A stretch of DNA of 64,000 bases, taken from the NCBI RefSeq assembly GCF_900109365.1, contig NZ_FNZR01000005.1, forward strand, positions 1 through 64,000. Reading direction: 5' to 3'. Below, one piece after another: positions 17,647 to 26,970 of this stretch. The stretch's first letter is position 1. The number at the start of each line of letters is the position of its first letter. A program made the position numbers and the translations under genes. The DNA comes from Parapedobacter koreensis (GTDB lineage Bacteria; Bacteroidota; Bacteroidia; Sphingobacteriales; Sphingobacteriaceae). The notes below the pieces were generated by a model. That model saw nothing but the letters and a program-made list of their open reading frames with translations, was not told the origin of the DNA and did no database searches.

Positions 17647-18852
17647 ATGGACAATTACTGCTTGCAGGACTTGCTGACCCGATATTTTGATAATGACATC
17701 TCAAGAACGGATTGCGAGAGGCTTTTGAAGTATTTGGATGAGGGGGATCCATCCGTCATATCGGCGGCCATTGACGAAGTACTGGAGCGGAAAAAAACAC
17801 TGCCCGTATTTTCCCGCCAACGACAAGTGCATACTTACAACCAGTTATTGGCCGTGATCCAACAACAGCAAGCTGATATGCGGCGACAAACGGTTTCGCG
17901 CCCGCTTTCAGTTTTCCTTTCCCCTTGGGTATGGGCTGCTGCAATGGTTGCTGCTGTCTTTTCCATCGGGCTTATCTTGTATTTCAATTCGTCAAACAAC
18001 ACTCCTCCGGTTACCGCAATGGAGACCGTCACCGACGATATCCTGTTGCCCGACCACAATCAAGCCATCCTCACCCTGGCCGACGGACGTACAGTCGTAT
18101 TAAGCGATACGTCAGAAGGTATCTTAGCCATGGATCTCGGTGTACGGATCCGAATGGCAGCAGACGGCAGCATCCTATATGAGCCCATCCCGGCTAAGGG
18201 GGGCAACGAAAATCCGGTATACAACACCTTCAGTACGCCCAAAGGACACACCCATCGCCTTCAACTCCCCGATGGAACCAAAGTATGGCTCAATACAGCC
18301 TCATCGCTCCACTATCCGGTAGCTTTCATTGGAGCGGTACGCAACGTGCAACTCGCCGGTGAAGCTTACTTCGAAGTAGAACCGGATGCTTTGAAACCGT
18401 TTATCGTCGAAGCAAATGGCAGCACAGTAAAAGTATTGGGGACACATTTCAACGTGTCTGCTTATGCCGACCAGCAAGAGACAACGACAACATTGGTAGA
18501 AGGCGCCGTAGATGTGTTCAAGAATGGCAAAAGCGTTGCTTTAAAGCCCGGCCAACAGGCCGTGGTCGATGAGCTGACCGGAGCCATCCGCCAGTCACAG
18601 GTCAACGTACATAGCGTAATCGCATGGAAAGAAGGCTACTTCCGGTTTGACAATGAGTCCATCAGCGATATCATCAACAAGATATCCCGATGGTATGATA
18701 TAGACTCCGTAGCCTATCACCGTCAATTCACCGATCGGTTTACGGGTACGTTCCAACGATCCAAACAGGTATCTCAACTGTTTAGCAACTTGGAAAAACT
18801 TGCACCAATTAAATTTGAAATTAAAGAAGGGAGGGTGGTCATCATGAAATAA
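17647..18852 (+). CDS. FecR-family anti-sigma factor
   Basis: A 401-residue single-pass inner-membrane protein: cytoplasmic sigma-binding part (residues 1-95), a membrane segment (about 97-115), a periplasmic FecR domain (about 190-290; GEAYFEVEPDALKPFIVEA, VKVLGTHFNVSAY) and a C-terminal DUF4974 domain (about 325-400; YFRFDNESISDII). It holds the upstream ECF sigma factor inactive and receives the signal from the STN domain of the SusC encoded next. It lies 95 nt after the sigma gene; that gap has a possible weak promoter (TATCCTTG) and the 15-bp repeat shared with susC. Confidence 0.93.
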   Translation: MDNYCLQDLLTRYFDNDISRTDCERLLKYLDEGDPSVISAAIDEVLERKKTLPVFSRQRQVHTYNQLLAVIQQQQADMRRQTVSRPLSVFLSPWVWAAAMVAAVFSIGLILYFNSSNNTPPVTAMETVTDDILLPDHNQAILTLADGRTVVLSDTSEGILAMDLGVRIRMAADGSILYEPIPAKGGNENPVYNTFSTPKGHTHRLQLPDGTKVWLNTASSLHYPVAFIGAVRNVQLAGEAYFEVEPDALKPFIVEANGSTVKVLGTHFNVSAYADQQETTTTLVEGAVDVFKNGKSVALKPGQQAVVDELTGAIRQSQVNVHSVIAWKEGYFRFDNESISDIINKISRWYDIDSVAYHRQFTDRFTGTFQRSKQVSQLFSNLEKLAPIKFEIKEGRVVIMK

Positions 18853-18949
18853 ACTATACACCAATCAAGATGGCCAAAAAAAGCCGGAAGCGTTCGCGGC
18901 GCACCCGGCATAGCTGTTGGCCCCTAATCAATTGCTAAAGAAGAAGAAT

Positions 18950-18964
18950 CAATTATTTACCAAA
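18950..18964 (+). repeat. 15-bp repeat CAATTATTTACCAAA before PUL2 susC
   Basis: Second copy of the element at 17626-17640. It ends 11 nt before the susC ATG at 18976. Confidence 0.5.
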
Positions 18965-18975
18965 CATGATGTCAA

Positions 18976-21900
18976 ATGTATAAAAAATACAGTGTATTTC
19001 GCTGTTCTCGGCGTTATCTATTCAAATTGTTGCTGACCATGAAACTTGTCATTGTGCTGCTTACCTTCACATTTTTACAGGCAGGAGCCATGGGCTATGC
19101 ACAGAACGTGACAATCAATGTCAAAAAGGCATCCATAGCCTATGTACTGGAGCAAATCCAGCTGCAGACTGGCTATGATTTCCTGTATAACAGTGCCCAC
19201 CTCAAAGGCACGGAAACGGTCGATCTGAATTTCAAGGACACACCGCTTTCCACGGTATTGGAAGCTTGCTTTGCAAACCAGCCGCTTTCTTTCCAGATCG
19301 ATAACAAAACCGTACTCGTACGCCGAACAAAAAGCCCATATCCGACCAATCACCAGGCCACGCAGCAACAGCGTGAAATCAGCGGTCGGATAACCAACGA
19401 GCAGGGCGAGCCGCTGGAAGGTGTGACCGTAAGTGTGAAAAACACGGCTACCGTGACGACGACCAATGCAGATGGGAATTACCGTATTACATTACCAAAT
19501 GGTGGCAATACGTTGGTATTCACCATCGTCGGCTATGAAGACCAGGAAGCAAGTATCGGCACGAGCTCGGCCATCAACGCCGTACTGCGCGAATCTGTCA
19601 GTGATTTGGATGAAGTGGTCGTCGTGGGCTACGGAACTCAACGCCGGGCTGATGTGACCACAGCGGTCGCATCCGTTTCGGCTGAAAACATCCAAAACCG
19701 CCCTGTCCAGAACTTTGGCGAGGCGATAGCCGGCCAGATGGCGGGCGTCCAAGTGCAACAGACAAGCGGTGCTCCCGGCGGGGAAAGTTTGACTATCCGG
19801 GTGAGGGGTACAGGTTCTATTACACAATCCAGCGATCCGCTATACGTTGTTGACGGCTACCCGATGGAGGGGAATGCTTTCCGGCTCATCAATCCATCTG
19901 ACATTGAAAGTATCCAAGTGCTGAAAGACGCTTCCTCAACGGCTATCTACGGTTCTCGCGGTGCCAACGGCGTTGTCGTCATCTCTACCAAGAAAGGCAA
20001 AGTGGGGCCGCCCAGAGTCAGTGTCAATTCATTTGTGGGCTTCCAACAGCGGGGCAAGGAGGTCGAGATGATGAACCGGGATCAGTTTGTAGAATGGCTC
20101 GTCGATGGTAGAAACCAGGCTTGGCTGGATGCTGCGGTGATCCCCGGTGACCCCAACCAAAGCCCGCACTCCATCAACGACCCCAACTCGCGCAGAAGCC
20201 TCTATCCCGGTGCCACAGGGCAGTATATCATCCCCGACGGAACCGGAGGCTACTTATACAATTTTCTGGATCCGGCTTCCGTAGCACAAATGCCCGATAA
20301 CAATTGGCAGGAACTGCTTTATCGTAACGCACTTACTCAACAGAACGAGTTGTCAGTAAATGGTGGATCCGAGAATACCCAATATAATTTTTCGGGAAGC
20401 TATACGAAACAAGACGGAATCGTGATAAACACGGATTATGAGCGATTCAACTTCCGTTCGGCGATCAACTCAAAAGTCACCGAGTCCATTGAACTCGGGG
20501 TAAACCTCATGGCCTATTCTGCCAAAGGGCGCGAACAAGACCAGGGAAAATATTCGGCGGTCATGTATGCGCTCCAACTGCCGCCAATCTACCCGGTGCA
20601 GAATGAGGATGGCACCTACGGTTCAATGGTCAGAAATCCCGATATCTTGGGCGGGGATGTCTCCAGTCCCATGGGTGTGGCCGAATTAGTGAAGCTCAAC
20701 CGGAGACGGTACGGCTGGCTCGGTACGCTCTCGGCAGGTTGGGAAATTATCGAAGGCCTCAAGTATCGGGTCAGTATAAATGGTGGAATTGAGGACAGCC
20801 AATTCAAACGCTTCGAGCCTTCCATCGTAGACTTGGATGCTTCCAGAGCACCGCGGCCTGCAAGAGCCGTTGAAGAGCGGGGTACCGATTATGATTGGGT
20901 AATCGAGAATACACTCAATTACACGAAAAACTTCGGTGGCAAGCACCAATTCAATGCATTAGTGGGCTATACCACACAGAAGCATACCAGCAATGACCTC
21001 GATGGCGAAGCACGCGGATTTGCAAATGACGACATAGAAACGTTGAATGCGGGCAATATGTATGAGCTATCCAGCAGCGCGTCGGAATACTCATTGATAT
21101 CCTACCTGAGCCGGGTCAATTACGTGTATGATGACCGCTACCTGTTCACCGCTGCTATACGCAGCGATGGCTCCTCCCGCTTTGGTCAAAGCCGGAGATG
21201 GGGGACATTTCCTTCCGTTTCAGTAGGTTGGCGGATCTCCCAGGAACAATTCATGCAGAATGTAGATCCCATCAGCGATCTCAAAATCAGGGCTGGCTTC
21301 GGGATTTCCGGAAACAACCGCATTGGCAACTATTCCGCAATCGGGCTATTGAGCCCGGGATATTATCCCAGCAGCGGATCGCTCATCAATACCGTAGATC
21401 CCTCATCGATACCAAATGATAACCTGGGGTGGGAAAAAACACGTCAAATCAACTTAGGCCTTGAGCTGGGCTTGTTCAATGACCGCATCCGTGTAGAAGG
21501 CGATTTCTACAACAGCCAATCCATTGACCTTTTGCTCAATGTCCCCGTTCCGTCCATCACCGGCTATGAAACCCAGCTCCAGAACATCGGAAAAGTGGAA
21601 AACAAAGGTGTCGAAATTGCCTTCACAACCCGGAACTTGGTCAATGCGTTTAAGTGGAATACCAATTTCAACATTTCCATCAATAAAAACAAGGTACTGG
21701 AAGTAGGCCCCGACCAACGGCCTATCTTCGGTAGTGCACCAAATGCCACCAATGCTTTTATTACGACGATAGGACACCCCATCGCGAGCTTCTTTGGCTA
21801 TCAATATGAAGGCGTCTTCACGTCGCAGGAAGAACTCGATCGCTACCCGCATCTTGCGGCCGATAAGATAGGCGATGGCCGGTATGCCGATATCAATGGA

Positions 21901-22452
21901 GACGGGATATTGGATCAAAATGACAAAACCATTTTAGGAAGCAACAATCCCGATTTTATCGCGGGCCTGACCAACAGCTTCTCCTATAAAAATTTCTCGC
22001 TAAGCGCACAGTTTACCGCTTCGCAGGGCGCCAAGGTGTTCAGTTTCTTCAAGCGCATGGTGGGTATCTATCATGGCGACCGAAACGGGATGATTGAGCA
22101 AACCGACCGGTGGCGTTCGCCTGAGGATCCCGGCGACGGTATCCACTTCCGTGCCACCCGCAATCCCACCGGTTGGCAGCGCGATCCCTCATCCGCTTGG
22201 GTACAGGACGCTTCTTATTTACGGTTGAGAAATGTAAATTTGGCCTACAACGTGGGGCAAGGTGTGCTGGACAGGTTGAATGTGTCCGCGTTGCGCCTGT
22301 ATATCACGGGCAGCAATCTGTTTACCCTAACGGACTATACAGGTTATGACCCAGAAACCAGCAGTGAAGGGACAGGGCTTAACAAAGGTGGCGACTACCT
22401 GGGTTACCCTACAGCCAGATCCTTTATTTTCGGTATCAACCTAACGTTGTAA
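18976..22452 (+). CDS. SusC-family TonB-dependent transducer/transporter with STN domain (PUL2)
   Basis: A 1158-residue protein. A long basic N-terminus leads to a signal segment (about residues 22-45), then a secretin/TonB short N-terminal (STN) domain (about 50-115), a carboxypeptidase-regulatory-like domain (about 130-210), a TonB box with EVVVVGYGTQRR, the plug (about 220-335; YVVDGYPM, GANGVVVISTKKG) and the barrel. The STN domain is what contacts FecR, so this protein both imports substrate and signals its presence to the sigma factor. It is followed 22 nt later by its SusD partner. Substrate unknown; the downstream 3-keto-glycoside enzymes suggest a small glycoside. Confidence 0.95.
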   Translation: MYKKYSVFRCSRRYLFKLLLTMKLVIVLLTFTFLQAGAMGYAQNVTINVKKASIAYVLEQIQLQTGYDFLYNSAHLKGTETVDLNFKDTPLSTVLEACFANQPLSFQIDNKTVLVRRTKSPYPTNHQATQQQREISGRITNEQGEPLEGVTVSVKNTATVTTTNADGNYRITLPNGGNTLVFTIVGYEDQEASIGTSSAINAVLRESVSDLDEVVVVGYGTQRRADVTTAVASVSAENIQNRPVQNFGEAIAGQMAGVQVQQTSGAPGGESLTIRVRGTGSITQSSDPLYVVDGYPMEGNAFRLINPSDIESIQVLKDASSTAIYGSRGANGVVVISTKKGKVGPPRVSVNSFVGFQQRGKEVEMMNRDQFVEWLVDGRNQAWLDAAVIPGDPNQSPHSINDPNSRRSLYPGATGQYIIPDGTGGYLYNFLDPASVAQMPDNNWQELLYRNALTQQNELSVNGGSENTQYNFSGSYTKQDGIVINTDYERFNFRSAINSKVTESIELGVNLMAYSAKGREQDQGKYSAVMYALQLPPIYPVQNEDGTYGSMVRNPDILGGDVSSPMGVAELVKLNRRRYGWLGTLSAGWEIIEGLKYRVSINGGIEDSQFKRFEPSIVDLDASRAPRPARAVEERGTDYDWVIENTLNYTKNFGGKHQFNALVGYTTQKHTSNDLDGEARGFANDDIETLNAGNMYELSSSASEYSLISYLSRVNYVYDDRYLFTAAIRSDGSSRFGQSRRWGTFPSVSVGWRISQEQFMQNVDPISDLKIRAGFGISGNNRIGNYSAIGLLSPGYYPSSGSLINTVDPSSIPNDNLGWEKTRQINLGLELGLFNDRIRVEGDFYNSQSIDLLLNVPVPSITGYETQLQNIGKVENKGVEIAFTTRNLVNAFKWNTNFNISINKNKVLEVGPDQRPIFGSAPNATNAFITTIGHPIASFFGYQYEGVFTSQEELDRYPHLAADKIGDGRYADINGDGILDQNDKTILGSNNPDFIAGLTNSFSYKNFSLSAQFTASQGAKVFSFFKRMVGIYHGDRNGMIEQTDRWRSPEDPGDGIHFRATRNPTGWQRDPSSAWVQDASYLRLRNVNLAYNVGQGVLDRLNVSALRLYITGSNLFTLTDYTGYDPETSSEGTGLNKGGDYLGYPTARSFIFGINLTL

Positions 22453-22474
22453 GCTTAATCAAATGCTTTAGATT

Positions 22475-24049
22475 ATGAAAAAGATTTTTTTATTGCTCAT
22501 CATAACATCCATACTAACCTCCTGTGGGACCGATTTTATCGATTTGGCACCGCCATCTAACTTAAATTCGAGCACGTTCTACAAAACCCAGCAGGATATC
22601 AATCAAGCGACCTTATCGGCATACGCCAGCTTGCGTACGCTTTATAACGGCTCTTTCTACCGGTTGGGTGAAATACGCTCGGACAACACCACGTATTCTT
22701 GGCTAGCTGGCAACCCCGCCAATGAAAAAGGCGTCGATGAGTTTGCCTCCCCTTTACTTCCGGAAAACTCCTTTCTTCAGGACTGCTGGAATGACAGCTA
22801 CCATACGATACTGCGATGCAACCTCGTGCTGGGACGTAGCGATGCGGCTTCATTCACCAGCGAATCGGAACATTTGCGCACGCAGTATAAAGCCGAGGCC
22901 AGTTTTATCCGTGCGCTGACCTATTTCTGGTTGAACCGCGTATTCGGCGGTCAGGCCCAAAACGGCCAGTTGCTTGGCGTCATCAAAGTAGACCGGGAAA
23001 TTACGCCTGATGAGTCTTACGAACTCAGCCGCGTACCCTTGGAAGAAATATATGATCTCATCGTTGCTGACCTCCAATACGCGGAGGCCAACCTTCCGGA
23101 AGCCTACTCGGCAGGCGATAGAGGCCGCGCTACCAAAGGTTCTGCCGCTGCACTGTTGGGAAAAGTGTATATGACCATGGCTGGCTATCCCCTCAACAAG
23201 GGCAATGAATATTACAACCTGGCGATTGGAAAATTCCAGCAGGTCATCGGTAGTGGCAGCTACTCCCTGCTCTCCGGCTACGATGATGTATTTGACGTAA
23301 ACAACAAAAACAACGCGGAGTCCATTTTCGAAATCCAATACATGAAAGGTGCTCCGGGCGGTGACACAGGTAGCCCCTGGAACAATAACTTCGCGCCCCG
23401 CTTTTCTGACAAGGAAGTGGTACTCGTGGGCGATAAAAGTGGCCAAAATGCACCAACACAAGACATGTCCGATGCGTACGAGACCGGAGATCCTCGAAAG
23501 TATGTATCGATGCGCGACGGCTGGATAAACGCACAGACAGGTGCATTCGAACGTGATAAATACGTCCGTAAATACTATGATGTCGCTACCAGCGGATCCG
23601 ACAATGGCAACAATTGGATAGAACTGCGCCTTGCCGACATCTATCTGCTCTACGCGGAAGCTTTGGTAAGGACGGGCGGGGATAAGACGACTGCCTTATC
23701 GTATGTCAATGATATTCGCGAGCGCGCGCGAAACACACCCGGTGATCCCGGTATCGAAAGGCCAGCCAACCTGCTGGCAGATTACCAGCTAACGGATTTT
23801 GCCAATGACCAGCAACTGCTGCTGGCCATCGAAAGGGAACGCCGCGTAGAATTGGCCTTTGAAAACCACCGATGGTTTGATCTGGTGCGGACAGGAAGAG
23901 CCGAGGAGGTCATGGTTGCCGAGCAGCGGGCAGATGGCTACAACCCATTCACTTGGAGCGATAATGCATTGGCCTATCCCATTCCGATGACCGTCATGCA
24001 GTCCAACCCTCAACAGATTATTCAAAACAATGGATATACTCAGATGTAA
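22475..24049 (+). CDS. SusD/RagB-family lipoprotein (PUL2)
   Basis: A 524-residue lipoprotein with signal peptide and lipobox LTSC (Cys about residue 17). SusD-like N-terminal domain and RagB/SusD domain follow; the conserved ERERRVELAFENHRWFDLVR lies around residue 452-471 and the protein ends near QIIQNNGY. It pairs with the upstream SusC as the surface lid. The next gene starts only 4-10 nt after its stop, so this is one operon. Confidence 0.94.
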   Translation: MKKIFLLLIITSILTSCGTDFIDLAPPSNLNSSTFYKTQQDINQATLSAYASLRTLYNGSFYRLGEIRSDNTTYSWLAGNPANEKGVDEFASPLLPENSFLQDCWNDSYHTILRCNLVLGRSDAASFTSESEHLRTQYKAEASFIRALTYFWLNRVFGGQAQNGQLLGVIKVDREITPDESYELSRVPLEEIYDLIVADLQYAEANLPEAYSAGDRGRATKGSAAALLGKVYMTMAGYPLNKGNEYYNLAIGKFQQVIGSGSYSLLSGYDDVFDVNNKNNAESIFEIQYMKGAPGGDTGSPWNNNFAPRFSDKEVVLVGDKSGQNAPTQDMSDAYETGDPRKYVSMRDGWINAQTGAFERDKYVRKYYDVATSGSDNGNNWIELRLADIYLLYAEALVRTGGDKTTALSYVNDIRERARNTPGDPGIERPANLLADYQLTDFANDQQLLLAIERERRVELAFENHRWFDLVRTGRAEEVMVAEQRADGYNPFTWSDNALAYPIPMTVMQSNPQQIIQNNGYTQM

Positions 24050-24059
24050 TTTTATGCTT

Positions 24060-24773
24060 ATGACAACAAAACAGTTAATTTTATCCGCTTTGACCCTATT
24101 TGCAACCCTCGGTGTGCGGAGCCAACAAGCAGACAACGCACTCACGGCTCAGGAAAAAGCCGATGGCTGGGAATTGCTCTTCAATGGGCAAAATCTGACC
24201 GGGTGGAAAACGCCCAAGGGCATCCCGCCGGATACCGACTGGCAAGTATCGGATGGTACACTCTCCATCCGCCCGGAAGGGAAAGGCCACAACGACATCA
24301 TTTCCGAAAAGGAATATCGGGATTTTGACCTTCGTGTCGATTTTAAAATCACCGAAGGAGCCAACAGTGGCATCAAATACTTCTTCACCAACTATGAGCA
24401 GGGAGGCTGGCTGGGGCCGGAATATCAAATCATCGACAATGAGCGCCATGCCGATGCAAAACTCGGCAGGAATGGCAACCGCCAACTGAGCACGTTGTAT
24501 GATATCCTGCCCGTAACGAAAAAAGTCGAAATCAACGTAGGCGAATGGAACCACGCGCGCATTGTGGCGCAGGGATCAAAAGTGACCCATTATCTGAACG
24601 GCCAAGAAGTATTGTCTTTTGATCGGAATGGCACCGAGTTTGCCCAGGCACGGGATTTGAGTAAGTTTAAGGACGTCAAACCAAGCTTTGGTTCGGCGAG
24701 CTCCGGCCATGTCCTGCTTCAGGATCACGGTGATGTGGTATTTTTCAAAAACGTAAAAATAAAAGCATTATAG
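24060..24773 (+). CDS. 3-keto-disaccharide hydrolase family protein (DUF1080), copy 1
   Basis: A 237-residue exported protein: signal peptide (MTTKQLILSALTLFATLGVRSQ), then a single concanavalin-like jelly-roll of the DUF1080 family (Pfam 3keto-disac_hyd). Typical features: GWELLFNGQNLTGW near the start of the domain, NSGIKYFF (about 110), GPEYQIIDNE (about 127), YDILPV and GEWNHARIV, HYLNGQEV. Some members of the family have been shown to cleave 3-keto-glycosides. ATGs at 24054 and 24060 are both possible; an in-frame opening at 24030 lies inside susD and is unlikely. It precedes a Gfo/Idh/MocA oxidoreductase and a second DUF1080 gene. Confidence 0.88.
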   Translation: MTTKQLILSALTLFATLGVRSQQADNALTAQEKADGWELLFNGQNLTGWKTPKGIPPDTDWQVSDGTLSIRPEGKGHNDIISEKEYRDFDLRVDFKITEGANSGIKYFFTNYEQGGWLGPEYQIIDNERHADAKLGRNGNRQLSTLYDILPVTKKVEINVGEWNHARIVAQGSKVTHYLNGQEVLSFDRNGTEFAQARDLSKFKDVKPSFGSASSGHVLLQDHGDVVFFKNVKIKAL

Positions 24774-24793
24774 AAACTATTAAGTATGATATT

Positions 24794-26161
24794 ATGAACA
24801 TAAATTCAAGGAGAGCTTTCATTAAAAAGCTCGGTGTCGGCACGGCTGCAATTTCATTGGGCAACAACATCCTGGCCAGCAATCCCGCCATGGGATTTTC
24901 AGCCAAGAGCTACCGCAATATTATCGGCGCCAATGAACGGATCCGTGTAGCTGCCATTGGCGTAAATAGTAGGGGAACCAGCATGAGTGGCACCTTCGCC
25001 CGCCAGAAAAACGCAGAAATAGCTTGTATATGTGACGTGGATGAACGCGCTATTCCCAAGGCGCTAAAACGCGTGGCAGATGCTGGCCAAACCACCACAC
25101 CAAAAACCGAAAAAGACCTCCGCAAGGTACTGGAAGACAAAAACATCGATGCCATTTATACCGCAACACCAGACCACTGGCATGCGCCACTCACGATCAT
25201 GGGTTGCCAAGCAGGCAAGCACGTGTATGTTGAAAAACCGATGGCACACAACCCTGGTGAAGGCGAGATGGCTGTGGCAGCTGCCCGGAAATATGATCGC
25301 GTGGTACAAATGGGTGCCCAAAGGCGCTCAGCCCCCGTACTGACGAAGGGCATTCAGTTGCTGCATGATGGTGTCATCGGAAAGGTATACATGGCCAAGA
25401 CATGGTATACCAACACCCGGAAAGCCACCTTTCTAAAACCCGGTACCGTCCCCACCTGGCTGGACTACGACCTGTGGCAGGGGCCTGCTCCCCGGGTACC
25501 TTACCAGGAGGGGCTTATCCATTACGATTGGCATTGGTTTTGGCATTGGGGTACGGGTGAGGCCCTCAACAACGGTACGCATGAGGTAGACGTGGCCCGC
25601 TGGGGCCTCGGCGTTGAATTTCCCACACGCATCAGCTCCATTGGTGGCCGCTACCAATATAAAGACGACTGGGAGACGCCGGATACCCAGGTCGTCACGC
25701 TTGAATATCCCGAGGCCACGCTCGTTTGGGAGAGCCGCAGTTGCAACGGCCAGAAGGTTGAAGGGCTCGACCGGGGAATCGTTTTCTATGGCGAAAAGGG
25801 AAGCCTGGAAACGGGCTGGGATGGCTTTAAGATCTATGACCTTCAAGGTAAATTGACCCAAGAAGAGCGATCCGAAGCTGAAAAGGGTGCCTTGGAAGGC
25901 CGCAATACCGCAAGCCCCAGCTTGGGGATGGACAGCTTACACGTTGCCGACTTTCTGGATGCAATCCGCAATAACCGCCGCCCCAACTGTGACATCGAAC
26001 TGGGCTACAAGAGTACGGTGGCTATGTTGCTCAGCAACATCTCCTGGCGTGTAAAGCGGGATCTGCAGATCAATCCCGAGAATGGCCACATCATTGGTGA
26101 TGCAGAAGCCGAAAAGCTCTGGAGCCGAGCCTACGAACCGGGGTGGGAACCCAAGGTATAG
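24794..26161 (+). CDS. Tat-exported Gfo/Idh/MocA-family sugar oxidoreductase
   Basis: A 455-residue protein. The N-terminus has a twin-arginine signal (SRRAFIKKLGVGTAAISLG), so it folds with its nicotinamide cofactor before export. The Rossmann domain follows (AAIGVNSRGT, about 53-62), with the EKP motif (VEKPMAHNPGE, about 148-158) and the C-terminal domain with NNGTHEVDVARWGLG (about 260-274), which contains the conserved His/Asp pair. Members oxidise sugar hydroxyls, often at C3. Flanked by two DUF1080 genes, it probably makes or reduces the 3-keto-glycoside they act on. A tightly bound cofactor that is recycled in the periplasm would be needed, as in glucose-fructose oxidoreductase. Confidence 0.92.
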   Translation: MNINSRRAFIKKLGVGTAAISLGNNILASNPAMGFSAKSYRNIIGANERIRVAAIGVNSRGTSMSGTFARQKNAEIACICDVDERAIPKALKRVADAGQTTTPKTEKDLRKVLEDKNIDAIYTATPDHWHAPLTIMGCQAGKHVYVEKPMAHNPGEGEMAVAAARKYDRVVQMGAQRRSAPVLTKGIQLLHDGVIGKVYMAKTWYTNTRKATFLKPGTVPTWLDYDLWQGPAPRVPYQEGLIHYDWHWFWHWGTGEALNNGTHEVDVARWGLGVEFPTRISSIGGRYQYKDDWETPDTQVVTLEYPEATLVWESRSCNGQKVEGLDRGIVFYGEKGSLETGWDGFKIYDLQGKLTQEERSEAEKGALEGRNTASPSLGMDSLHVADFLDAIRNNRRPNCDIELGYKSTVAMLLSNISWRVKRDLQINPENGHIIGDAEAEKLWSRAYEPGWEPKV

Positions 26162-26257
26162 CGCTACCAAAAAACTTGCCGGATGGGACATCGGAACGGA
26201 GACGCGCCGATTCCTATCGGCAAGATTTCATTTCTGTTAATTTTAATAGCTACTAAA

Positions 26258-26965
26258 ATGACAATACGAAGCAGCTTATGTTTCCTTTTTTCCCTCCTGT
26301 CGGTTTTTGCCGCAGTTGCCCAAGAAGCCAATACCTTATCTCAGGAAGAACAGGCTGCTGGCTGGCAACTTTTGTTTGATGGCAAGAGTCTCAATGGATT
26401 GCGGAAATTAGCCGATGGCGGGTGGGAGGTCAAGGATGGTACGCTTTCAGCCACCCCCATACCGCATGGCAGGCAGATGGATATCATTACCGATGATCAA
26501 TTTGAAAATTTCGAACTGACGTTTGAATTTGCGATATCCATGAATACCAATAGTGGGGTCAAATACCTCGTGACCAATGATTTTCCCAATCAAAAAGGGG
26601 CTTATTTGGGACTGGAATACCAAATCTTGGATGACAACAACTATCAATACCCCGAGCGGGGAAACTTACGCTCCACCGCATCGCTTTATGATCTGATCCC
26701 CGCTGGCCAGCAAAAAAGCCTAAAGGGCTTCGGGCAATGGAACACGGCAAAAATCGTCGTAAACCGCAACCTGATCAGCCATTGGTTAAATGGGGACAAA
26801 ATCGTGGACTACGATCGGAGTACACCGTCCTTTCAGGAATTGATCAAACAAAGTAAATATAAAGACCTCCAGCATTTCGGCAAAGCCAAAAAGGGTTACT
26901 TGCTTTTTCAGAATGAAGGTACGCCCATCGCCTTCCGAAATATAAAGATTAGAATGCTGGATTGA
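26258..26965 (+). CDS. 3-keto-disaccharide hydrolase family protein (DUF1080), copy 2
   Basis: A 235-residue exported protein with signal peptide (MTIRSSLCFLFSLLSVFAAVAQ) and one DUF1080 domain: GWQLLFDGKSLNGL, NSGVKYLVTND, LGLEYQILDD, YDLIPA, GQWNTAKIVV, HWLNGDKIVDYD. It is a clear paralogue of the copy at 24060 but well diverged, so the two probably differ in linkage or aglycone. The frame is open from 26183, but the ATG at 26258 gives the signal peptide and is preferred. It is the last gene of PUL2 and ends 5 nt from the convergent ABC-permease gene, with no clear hairpin between them. Confidence 0.88.
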   Translation: MTIRSSLCFLFSLLSVFAAVAQEANTLSQEEQAAGWQLLFDGKSLNGLRKLADGGWEVKDGTLSATPIPHGRQMDIITDDQFENFELTFEFAISMNTNSGVKYLVTNDFPNQKGAYLGLEYQILDDNNYQYPERGNLRSTASLYDLIPAGQQKSLKGFGQWNTAKIVVNRNLISHWLNGDKIVDYDRSTPSFQELIKQSKYKDLQHFGKAKKGYLLFQNEGTPIAFRNIKIRMLD

Positions 26966-26970
26966 TTGGA

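Larger units (their letters stand above)
16964..26965 (+). other. PUL2: sigma/anti-sigma-controlled locus with 3-keto-glycoside enzymes
   Basis: Order: sigma, FecR, SusC with STN, SusD, DUF1080 protein, Tat-exported Gfo/Idh/MocA oxidoreductase, second DUF1080 protein. No classical glycoside hydrolase is present. The enzymes fit a route in which a sugar is oxidised at C3 and the 3-keto-glycoside is then cleaved. Substrate unknown; the locus could serve a glucoside or another glycoside that ordinary hydrolases attack poorly. Confidence 0.7.

Noticed and set aside
18872-18921. Possible nested stem (GGCCA/TGGCC outside GCCGG/CCGGC) before PUL2 susC
   Set aside because: Stems are only 5 bp with long loops; this can arise by chance and is too weak to call a terminator or riboswitch.
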